This document shows, piece by piece, positions 44,551 through 54,345 of a DNA stretch of 64,000 nt. The notes under the pieces are model-generated. The model was given only the letters and a program-made list of their open reading frames with translations. It searched no databases and was not told the origin of the DNA. The DNA comes from Xiphias gladius (taxonomy: Eukaryota; Chordata; Actinopteri; Istiophoriformes; Xiphiidae). Both the position numbers and the translations under genes were made by a program. Each line of letters starts with the position of its first letter. Position 1 is the stretch's first letter. The stretch lies in contig NC_053404.1 in the NCBI RefSeq assembly GCF_016859285.1, positions 20,859,105-20,923,104 of the forward strand, given 5' to 3'.

Positions 44551-44627
44551 TCAACCTACCAACCTATAGTCATCATTCTGTTTGTCTATTTATTTATTTA
44601 CTTACTTAACAGAAAATATTAAATCAC
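44551..44627. other. 77-bp segment present only in unit 1
   Basis: Unit 2 reads straight from 'attacgtatc' to 'ccttattttcag' near 57330. In unit 1 these are separated by 77 AT-rich bases, with a one- or two-base C microhomology at the edges. Deletion in unit 2 and insertion in unit 1 are both possible. Confidence 0.85.
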
Positions 44628-45232
44628 CCTTATTTTCAGACTGAAAACACGTCTCACTGTATCTCAAAATGACACTATTTTTTCACCTTTGACACCAGAT
44701 ACAGAGAGATGCAGATATACTTGTATATTGTAGCTCTGTCACTGTTTCTGCATCCAGCAGAAACTCGAAACCTGTAAACCACTCTCCTCAAACTAAACTC
44801 TCAACTTCTCAATAGATGAAACTTCTTTTTCAGCCACTTTCTATATCACCATTTCAGTCACTACTCAGTGTTCACGACCACACTGGTGGTGAAGGTTTAA
44901 ATGTAGATTCACTGGTAAGTTGAGAGATTTGCCTTCACCGCAGCCGTCTGGTACAAAAGCCATGACATGTGGACACCCACCAATTGGGCAGCAACCGGCT
45001 CCCAATCCAAAGGGGGGCAACCTACCAACAGAGCACCACAGTCAGGTTACGCTAGAAAAGAAGTGGTTCATACAATGTGTTGTCCAACCACGCAGTTTGT
45101 TTGACACTTGACATCAATACATAATTAACAGTGACTTCATGACTTTCACTGGATTATCAGATGGACAAAATATCACATGCTGATAGTATTCAGTCATTCA
45201 AGTCAATATTTTATTTTGTTTCCATGTATTAA

Positions 45233-45252
45233 ATCTATCTATCTATCTATCT
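45233..45252. repeat. (ATCT)n microsatellite, unit 1
   Basis: Five ATCT units, repeated at about 57940-57960 in unit 2. Confidence 0.85.
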
Positions 45253-47085
45253 AAATGTGTGAAATTTTTATTTGTTCCTCATGCTCCTGTGTATTGATAA
45301 AAATTTGGTCATTCACTATCACACAGCAGTCACCTGTCAAACACCAATCGCTGTGGACATCATCAAACATAATGCCATCCTGAGAAACAGTCAACCCTGC
45401 CCGTTCTCTTAGCTTAGGAGTTCCCCCAGTTTTTTCTCGTAAAAGTTGCTCTCAGCAGCTTTGTGAACAACTCTCAACAGGAAACTTGTACTTAAGAGAC
45501 TTTTCGTGCCATTTAAGACGACTCCTAGCAGTACGTAACGATTCTTTGTGAATACGACCCCTGGTCCGCTGTCCACAATGGGAAAGAATCTGCATTGTTT
45601 CTCCTGAATCTGAGATTAGTCAGTCACCTACAAGTTTTCCTAGGGAGGCTACACAATCTGATACGTTCATTTCCACGACCTCTGCAAAATGCCTCCCGCA
45701 CCCAAGTTTCTGCTTCCCTGACAACAGAAGCTGCGGTCCTTCTGACCTGACTGATCTGACTGCTGATTCTGGTTCCCCTGAAATGGCAGGTTTGAACATG
45801 GCCCGCTCAGATCCTAATGGTTCCTCTCCAAGAATGCAGGGAAGAGCTTTTCAAGGTAAGACCTGAAGATTTCACAAGTCAGGGGACTCCGCAAGGGTTT
45901 GTCCAGCAACCCCCACCTGATCCAGTGTGTTTTAGTGTCTACCAAAATGCTGCTGTGATGAAATGAGATGACTGCATGTTGGGAATCCACAACATCCACC
46001 GCTGTATTTTGACGTGAAGGACCTATCACCATTTCTCAATGTATTTGCGAGCATGTGGGGACAGTACTGAACGCATTCCCCAGTCATTTGCACAGATCAC
46101 TCAGACAGTCTTCTTGACTTCAACTCTGCAGCCGTGGTAAACCACAAGCTGTGGAAAGATGCCTGATGTGTGAATATATGTGATTGTAAAGGAAATAATG
46201 TCTGAGTTTTTGTGTACACACTGTTCGGTGTATGCAACGTGCTTGTAATTGCTTCCGCTTTCATTCTTGCAAAGTAATGAGATCAATAAACAATGTTTCA
46301 TGTCAAGTCAGTGCTGTCATCAGACTCTGCCAGAAAAGTAATAGCAATGCAAATGCCGATGCAGTGTTACACACTGAGATAAAGTGCATAATGCTAAAAA
46401 CACTAACACCTTCGAGAGTGGCTTCACTGGCAATGTAGCACATTATAACAGATAAAATATAAATAGACAACTGGTTAAGTTTAGATTTAAAATGAAGAAG
46501 CTGTTGAAACGAGGAAAGACGAGCTTGAAAAGTTTACATATACAGTGGTATAAATACAGCAGAATAAACACCTTTCAGACTACTGATCTCACCCTTCTGC
46601 TTGTGATGTTTCTTTCCAAACTCGTGTTTCACTCAGAAAATGGCATCCAGGCAGAACTAAACAAATCTAAACAAACCAAAAAAAAACAAAACAGGTGTTT
46701 ATTTTCTACGTTAAGAAACTGCAGTGAAATGTGGATTTTTAAGAAAAGAACTGAATTCCTTCGTGTGTCCGCAAAACATAATATAAAAAATATATGAATG
46801 TATGACTTTTAAGACATGCACCTCATTAATAGATGAACAGAATTCAACATATGGTTAAAAAAACCAGTCTTACCTAATATTGACGTAAGCACACATTATT
46901 TCAAAGGGACACTATTTGAAAAACGCACCTCCTGTTATCAGCTCTCTGCGTACACAATACTAAGATTTCTTGGATAAATTTGTTTAAAACAGGGATTGAG
47001 AAAATGAAATTGTGGCTCTATTTTTCTTCCAAGAGGTTTTGAGTGGGAAACTCTGAGTAAGAAAGTGTCCATTCTGCATGGGAAG

Positions 47086-47125
47086 CCCTGTGTAAAAACA
47101 CAGGGACAGTGTGTTTTTACACTGT
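47086..47125. repeat. Two abutting perfect hairpins, unit 1
   Basis: 47086-47105 has 8-base arms (CCCTGTGT/ACACAGGG) with an AAAA loop. 47106-47125 has 7-base arms (ACAGTGT/ACACTGT) with a 6-base loop. They follow without a gap, and both are kept in unit 2 at 59792-59831. Confidence 0.85.
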
Positions 47126-49378
47126 GTGTTGTAACTGAGAATGGTCAGCAGGCCAAAAGAAAAACAGGAAGGAAGTTTGCTTTATTTTAACCTTCTTACC
47201 ACCAACAGCAACCCAGATGACAGTTACTATTCTCACTCACTTATGTTGACTCATCATTTCTACAAACTGTTTCTCTGTCTGTCAAATTTAAGTTAAATCG
47301 AAAACACTGCATAGATTTTGGGAAAACTGCAAACCAATGTTCTTAACTGAAAATGTTAAAAGCACAGACGACAGTAGTTGTGTATTTAAGTGTATCAGTT
47401 CTCACAGGTTAATTACTTGAGACAAACCAAATTTTTCATCTTTTTTTGGAAAGGAAAATCCTCAGACGAACCCACAGACCTGTGTAGGAGACAGGATGTT
47501 ACATCAACGTCATATTTCAACGAGGCTAAAACAGCAGCATGGCTTCTAGCAAAACTTAAAAAGTCTAAAGGCCTTGCTTTTAAACGCCCTGATTTTGTTA
47601 TCTAGCAAAAACGGTGTGCTCAAAGATGCTTTTTCTTTTACGATTCGATCTTACAAGAATACAAAAAAACTGAAAGTCTGCTGAGTGCGGAAGCTTCTGC
47701 TTTTACCCTGATGCAATTCTTAGACATGTCCTGTTTCCTTTCTTTAATCTTTTGCCTTTGGTTAGATGAGCAGCATTTCCCTGTTCAGCCTCGCATCAGT
47801 GCTTTGTGGATGTCACAGTCTTGGGTGCACACACATTTCAGTGTACGTGGGTGTTGGTTTTGTTTTTAAGAGGTGTGCAAGCAGATGAAGTTCTGGGTGA
47901 TTCCATTCATTGCTCTGCTTTACAGCTTTACAGCTATCATTTTAAAAGCTGCAAGTTTAGACAAAGTCATGTATTGCTTTAATTCAATTTATAATTAAGA
48001 CAAGCACATAAACAATATAAACCTAAAAACTAAACTGATAGTCATTGCCTGCTCCTACTGCAAACTTCTGACTGAACATTTATAATGTACATATTTCTGT
48101 TTGACTTTTTTTTTTTCTCCATCTTGCTACCACTGACCCCTACCAACCAATGCATCTGTCAGAGAAACATATCTGATCAGTGCAGAATCACAGAGTGCTA
48201 GTAGTAAGAACTTTTAAGAAGAAAGCCTCACATGACTGTCGTCTCTCCCTATTGCACAATCAAGGAACATTAAGTAATACAACAGTTCTGCTTGTTGTCC
48301 CACTAATTCTCTGTATCATTTGGTGGAGGCACAGCACCGCGTCGCCACTTGAGTACATCGGCCACGTCAGTATTTTAGACTGCAGCACACGGCAAATACG
48401 TCACAAAGACAAAAGTACAGTAAAAGTTACTCCCTGATCCTGGGAGTGAAAGTGATAACGCTGTCGAGTTGATGTGCGTCAACGCTGGAAAACAAGGGCC
48501 TGGTTACACTTGAACATAACTGGATTTTACGGCGCACTGCCCGCACGTGTATATAACCCTTGCCCTTTCTCACCTGTGCACAACTGGCCAGTCACTGTCT
48601 GTTGTGTGACGTGGATGTGAATGTCGGACTGCCGGTTTCCGAAAGTCACATAAATTGTCTGAGGCAGTGCCCCCAATTCCAATGTCGGAGTGGTAGGGTG
48701 AGAGATGGTTGTTGAAGTTATTTTACCGTCCAACGAGCACAACAAGGGAAATATACGGGTGCCATTGAGGAACTGGTGTATCCTGACAAGTTGACCCCAT
48801 GACGCGCTTTAGGACGGCACCAATGTGAGTTAGATGCTAATTCTGTCGGATCCCAATTTGAATTCAGATTTCTCTGATTCTCAGTCTAATTTGGACGCTG
48901 ACACGTCTGTTTGTCACTGGGCTGGAGCACATTATGACTGCAAGCTTTAGCATGTCCTGCCCAGAATGATTACCAAATTCTTTATGACATAAATGCCACC
49001 AAAGTGATGTCATTAAAATGAGAATAGTTTCAACTTGAAGAAAAATATCTTATTTATCATTTAATTCTTACTGACAAAAAAAAAAAAAATAATAAAAAAA
49101 AATTGTTAATTGCTTAAATTTTTCATTGCCTTGAAATGAAGCAGATTTACATTAGGCTGTGACCAGTTTGGTTTGGTGACTGATTCAAAACTTTTTTCTT
49201 TATTAAATCTGTAAAGATTGTACTGACAAAATAATCTGCAACATGACCATGTAATCAGAGCGGTGTGGGATTATTAAAACACAACTGTCAGATTCCTGCA
49301 AAAAACCTTAGCTTCATTTTCCATACGATAAAGTAATTAGGAAAGTGCTTCCTGTTGGTCAGTTGTTGGTCACGTCGT

Positions 49379-49388
49379 GGAAATCCCC
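49379..49388 (+). promoter_or_regulatory. Candidate NF-kB site upstream of chemokine 3A
   Basis: GGAAATCCCC (reverse complement GGGGATTTCC) fits the kB consensus. It lies 238 bases before the start codon, where inducible chemokine promoters often carry such sites. In unit 2 the aligned bases read GAAAATCCCA, which no longer fit. Confidence 0.5.
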
Positions 49389-49625
49389 GTAAATCTGCAG
49401 GTCATTCATTCACTTGAAAACAGAGAATGGAAAAAGAAAAAAAAATTATGAAGATGACTAACTGGAGGAACCACTTCTGCTTTTTCAGGCCTTAAGAAGC
49501 CGATGTCTTCAGATGTCTGACAGTTCACCAAGCTCTCTGGAGAGGACGGGAGAAGAGAAGACCAAAAGAAATTACTTTATTCAGTATTTATCAATCTAAT
49601 CTCTTATTTATCATCCTTTTTGAAA

Positions 49626-50627
49626 ATGGTCAACTGTGGAAGCCTGTTGAAGTGTGCGCTACTCGCCATTGTCCTGGCGGCTGTGGTTGAGTCTGGACTG
49701 ACAGGTAAGATTATGCTTTTGATAAACAATGTAGAAAACCTTACAGGTGGCTTTTCCTCCTGTGAGCCTTTTAAAATGACATTTAAAAAAATGTTTTTTT
49801 CATCCATCTTTAGCTGAGAAGCTGGCATCCTGCTGTAAGACGGTAAACAAACTGGAGATAACGGAACCAATCTTAGGATACTTGGTCCAGCAAGCTAACC
49901 CACCATGCGTTCCAGCTGTCATGTAAGTAAGAAGAGCATTGCTGTGTGTACATGTTGAAAAATAAAACTTCATAATTAGACACCTCTAAAACAGAGAGTA
50001 GTCTAGAAAAGTGATTGTTAAAGATTGAAAAAAATTCTCACGATTTTTGTATTGTATTGTATTTGCCATAAAATGGGGTCTCTACAGCATGTTATGTACC
50101 GTTAAAGTCAAAACACTCAGCACCTAATGCTAGTCTCAAGTTAGTCTACATCTGAGGGTGCAAACATGGATTAAGTAAAGTATGGCAGAGAAAGAGCCAT
50201 TTCAGCCTCGACCACTAATTTCAGTGGTACTGCTTCAATTTTTCCTTTTCCAAATAGTAGCTGCTTTTGAATTAAGCGGATTATACAAAACTATTACTTA
50301 ATCTATTGGTCTGTTAAAACTATACCAAGCCAAGCCAGATTGTATTATAAGAGAGAGTCTGGAAGGTACTAATGTTGTATTTGTTTGACATTCTTGCAGC
50401 TTTCAGACAAAGTCGGGTCTATACTGCAGTTACAGGAGGGCTCCCTGGGTTCGGGACAAGATTGCTGCATTCATGTGAGTTGCATATTACTGTTGATTCA
50501 CTCACATGCTCATTTGGCCTTTTCTACACTCATTCATTCAATCCGTTTTTCAGTTCCAACCTAATAGTCTCATATGTTTCTCTGTTATCCTTCTCACAGG
50601 AAAGCAAAAGCTCAAACTACTCCTTAG
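49626..50627 (+). CDS. CC chemokine, four-cysteine type (chemokine 3A, unit 1), complete
   Basis: A secreted chemokine of 96 aa. Exons: 49626-49704, 49814-49922, 50400-50474, 50600-50627; intron phases 1, 2, 2; all GT-AG. The signal peptide is about residues 1-25 (LLKCALLAIVLAAVV core). Cys33-Cys34 form the CC pair, with Cys58 (PPCVPAVIF) and Cys72 (GLYCSYRRAPWVRDKI) as disulfide partners. EITEPILGYL marks the N-loop to first strand, and W79 starts the C-terminal helix. This is the standard CC fold, clearly a different subfamily from genes 1 and 2 (no extra cysteine pair). It resembles teleost CCL4/CCL8-like proteins, but I do not assign a name. The last exon codes for only nine residues before TAG. 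The same frame then stays open for 49 Ser/Thr/Pro-rich codons. AATAAA lies at 51211-51216. Confidence 0.92.
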
Positions 50628-51210
50628 TCCACGGTCTCCCTCCTCTCCATCATCACATCCACCGCCTCCCCTCCTTCATCCTCTGCTCCTATTTCCTCCT
50701 CCTCCTCTCTTCCCCCCTCCTCCTCCACATCTGACAAGCCCGTCGGTGAAACCTTTTCAGCTGGGGACAACGAATAGGCCTGCATCATCTCCACCTCCAG
50801 CCGATGAAAACAGGGACCGAATTTTGGCAAAAGGTCAAAGATTATGGCCTTAACACAGATACAAACTAAATGTTTGAACCAGCACTTGAAAAAGTTCATT
50901 CTGTTAAATTATTAGTTTATATTCAAAATTTAGTTTCTTTCAATATCTTTTGAGTGAAATATTTATTAGTTTAATTTAATTGACCAGAGATGTTCGAAGT
51001 ATTAATTTATTTATTACAAAGTTTATTTACCAATGTTTAGTGTACAGAACATTATGAACAGTGTCATGTTTTTATCATTACCTGCATCTCGGCTGTTAAC
51101 GTCCACTCATTCATTTATGAAATTGTCCTGAGAATATTATTTATTTGAAAGCTTGTGATAACTTTTCATCTAAAAGGAGAAGTTATGCAACCGTGAAAAC
51201 ACTGCTCAGA

Positions 51211-51216
51211 AATAAA
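51211..51216 (+). terminator. Poly(A) signal of chemokine 3A
   Basis: An AATAAA about 580 bases after the stop codon. It is conserved in unit 2 at 63914-63919. Confidence 0.6.
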
Positions 51217-51297
51217 GATTACACCTATGATCTTGCATCCAGCATTTATCTGTTTGACTGTGTATCTGCATCTTCTCTGACTTCCTTCTAACGTGTT

Positions 51298-53498
51298 TAT
51301 CTGCAAGAGCTAGAAGCCATTAAAACGCACATTGGCTACAGAGTTTTATCCAGCAAAGGAACAAACATGAAACTTACCATGAGGCTGATGAGGTAAGTGA
51401 TTGGAACATTAAATTCCCCGCAATGACGGCAAGTTGTTTAATATGTGACAACTTTATCTTCAAACACACTACTGCAGAGGAGGTCCCGCATTCACAACAA
51501 GCAGCAGTTTTCTTCGACACTAGCTTGGTCAGGTATAAATGAGTACATGCCAAATTAAAACGCCATCTTCTGCCACATTTCACTCTCTGTGAGCTCTTAT
51601 TCTGTGTTATCATTTATATGTCTTTTTGCTACTGATGTCAAACCACTGCAGAAGTCTTCTGTGAAATACTGATTTAAATACAGGTCATAAATGCTATGTA
51701 GTAAATCTAGCCGTAACGGTAATTCCTTGGCTGCTGTATTATGGCCGTCCATCAAATGTCTGTTTGAAGGTTATGAAATTGTCTGATGGTTTGTAGAAGA
51801 TTTGGAGGCTTAAAAGCGTCTGAATGCTTCACACAGTGTTTGTCAGATTGCCAAACAGCATTTGATAATCAATTTATAATAATAAAGTTTATTTATGTAG
51901 CGCTTTTCCTCACAAAGTTACCAAGTGCTTTCCAGAAAAAAAAAAAAAACTGCAGATAAAAATAATTAAAATAAAAACAAACACGGGGATCATAAAACAC
52001 CAGGGGATAAGGTAGAATTAAAAAATGTACTGTAAAATGCCTGAATGATAAAACCCTGCAAAATATTACATTTTCAGTTTAATATTATCACATCTCGTCC
52101 CTCTCTATGACACTAGGAGTTTCTCCTGGCCTTTTGAGTGTGGACGTTTTGACCACATATAAGCATTTCTGTCTTCAGACAAGTTTCAACAACACTTCAT
52201 ATTAACTACTTTGTTTCAAGAATACCTAAGCCTTAACTTGAACATACCAAGTGGAGTATCCTGTCCTGTTTGTCAAAATGATCTACCCATTCAGTCTAAC
52301 TCTGCACCACATGATGGGCTGTAATGCCCTATTTTTTTGCATGTAAAGAGGATGCAGTTTTCAAATTTCTGCGCAGAAGTGAGGACTCCCAACCAGCCTG
52401 TAGAATTTAGATGACTGGCAAAATCCCAGTTAGCACTTATTCTGTAGTTTCAAAGATCAAAAGAAGAAAGTTCAAGTAAAAACTGGATTCATTATGGCTG
52501 AAAAGTGCACTGTCTAACTGGTTGTAACCACATGCTGAAATAAAGTCTTTCAACCTAAAAAAAACAACAACAAAAAAAAAACCCTGTCAACCAAAACTTA
52601 GCCAATTTTAACTGAGAAGTCATAACATTTTTTGACTTGTAAATTGCCAAATAAATTCTTGCTGCAATCTTTCCATCAGCATAAATTCCAGCTTCTTTTG
52701 ACTTTCAAATTTCCACATATCTTGACCTAGATGACTGAGAATCTTCTTTGTAACCACCTCTCCGCTTCTGTTTCATTACTATAACATCATACCACCTTTA
52801 ATCCACCAGTATCATCCTACACTCACCCTTTCTGTATGACTTATTGCCACTTCATGTGTGTTTCACCATTTCTTTTTTAATAAATGCTGACATCACTTTG
52901 CTGAGTCAGAGTCAAAGCATTTCTTTTCTCTGTACCGTAAATCACATGATTCCTGAGGCACTTAAAAACCAGGAAGTGGCTAGTTGCTGCCTCCTATCAT
53001 TTGAGAAACAGCATGGCAGTAAATCTGCCAACCAGCCCGGCCTGACAGCAGTGAGAGAAGGATGTGGTTGCGTCCCACTAAAACCAAAACAGATTTTCCT
53101 CTTTTAAATCACCTGATTTTAACCACGTTGACATTTCTGATGCTTGTGACCCTGTGATGCCTTGGTGACAACAGCTGTGGTGGTCTGAAAGGGTCTCCAC
53201 TCTCATTCCAGCCTTCAAAGATGAAACTGGTGGCATTTTAGGTTTGTGTCAATCATTCAGGGCCCTGCTTTCCTTTCCAGTCATCTTGCTGTTCTAGTTG
53301 GAGACATCGGAGCTTGTTTTCCTCAGTCAGAGGAAACTTAAAAGCTAAAAAGTTCTTCATAGTAAATTCAAGGATATAGCTGCTGTATCGCTGAAGTTTC
53401 AACTCTTTGGGTTCAAGTTTCACTCGCTCGAAATCCCTTCCCTGCTCTCTTCACTTGGCAGGAACTGTCTCAGGTCTCAGCCGAGTCCAGAGAGGTTT
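51298..53498. other. Distal part of duplication unit 1, no gene recognised
   Basis: AT-rich sequence with homopolymer runs (about 51938-51950 and 52558-52581). The plus-strand frame at 52844-53107 has no recognisable domain. The second copy of this stretch would lie beyond the window. Confidence 0.45.
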
Positions 53499-53574
53499 TT
53501 GTCTTATTCCTTTTTTGTCCCAGGTCTGACTGACCACCCAAGGGCAAAATCTTTGGTTGGGTATTTAGGGCCCT

Positions 53575-53770
53575 TGACAATTTGCTTCTTGTTCACCAAT
53601 TCACACTCACACACACCGATGGCATTGAGCTACCGTGCAAGGTGCTGGCCTAACCACAGAGAGCCCCTGGCTTTTCAGTGTCTTAGCCGAGGACACCTTG
53701 ACATGTGGACAGGAGGAGCTGAGGATTGAACCGCCAGCCTCTTGATTAATGGACAGCCGGCTCTACCGTC
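53575..53770 (-). repeat. tRNA-derived SINE-like repeat, minus orientation
   Basis: Read on the minus strand it begins with 'ggtagagccggctgtcc' and then 'ggttcaatcc', an A-box/B-box-like arrangement of a tRNA-derived pol III promoter. The phrases 'aattcacactcacacacacc', 'caaggtgctggcctaacca' and 'gaggacaccttgacatgtgg' on the plus strand belong to a common teleost repeat. Confidence 0.6.
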
Positions 53771-53776
53771 ATATGC

Positions 53777-54345
53777 AGTGCTGTGCAAAGGTTTTAGGCA
53801 CATTATATGTTTAGATGCTTGTCCATCACGCAGTGCCGTCAGGGATGCGTCTGATCGGTCTCAGATTCATTCTGCAGCAAGACAAGGAGCCCAAGAATAC
53901 AGCCAGTCCACAGAAGAACTGTGGCAGGTTCTCCAAGATACTTGGAACTTCCTAGTTCCTGTCCTGTAATTGCCTGTCAGTGTGACTTTCTAATAAACAT
54001 GCTAGAAAAATATGTATATAGGCATTTAGGTTTAAAATAAACCGCTCTGTGCTTGTATTAACCTCCAATAAGGAAATTACATAGAATTTCATCAGCTCCC
54101 TTTCAGCTTCCTTTAAGTTTTCAAAAACAAACTCAGTATCCTTTAAATTATTTAAGTCCATGGCTCAAATTTCCAGTGCTGTGCAAGTTTAGGACACTGA
54201 TTTGTAACTGTTAACATCAAAAACACAAAATCATTCATGTAAATGCAGAATGAGGAGCATAAGAAACATTTAGGCTTTATCTTTGGTCCACTAAGGATAA
54301 ACCTAAGGTGCTTTAAGTGGATTTTAAGGTAATTATCAGTTGAAT
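53777..54345 (+). mobile_element. Tc1-like remnant(s), heavily deleted
   Basis: 'cagtgctgtgcaaaggtttt' at 53778 and 'cagtgctgtgcaagttta' at 54173 are two left-end terminal motifs in the same direction. Shortly after the first, 'ttctgcagcaagacaagg' and 'cccaagaatacagccag' match the second-aspartate region of a Tc1 transposase gene in worn form. No intact frame remains. It lies just left of the unit 1/unit 2 junction. Confidence 0.6.

Larger units (their letters stand above)
42250..49378. other. Non-coding body of duplication unit 1
   Basis: Seven kilobases without a recognisable exon. It contains an (ATCT)n microsatellite at 45233-45252, a pair of hairpins at 47086-47125 and A/T runs. The short frames here that recur in unit 2 do so because the DNA is duplicated, not because protein is conserved. 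Confidence 0.45.

Noticed and set aside
44920-45111. 63-codon frame conserved in unit 2 (57627-57818)
   Set aside because: The identity reflects the recent DNA duplication. No domain and no codon-level signal can be inferred.
48180-48745. Open frames on both strands in unit 1 near a TATATAA-like word at 48550 (and in unit 2)
   Set aside because: I considered an LTR or a small gene. No paired LTR, primer-binding site or protein domain could be seen.
49604-49870. 88-codon minus-strand frame, repeated at 62303-62569
   Set aside because: Antisense to chemokine exons 1-2. It recurs only because the DNA is duplicated.
50372-50853. Two overlapping 115-120-codon frames over the chemokine 3A last exon (and the same at 63071-63552)
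   Set aside because: They read through introns in the wrong frame. The correct splice phase gives a nine-residue last exon ending in TAG.
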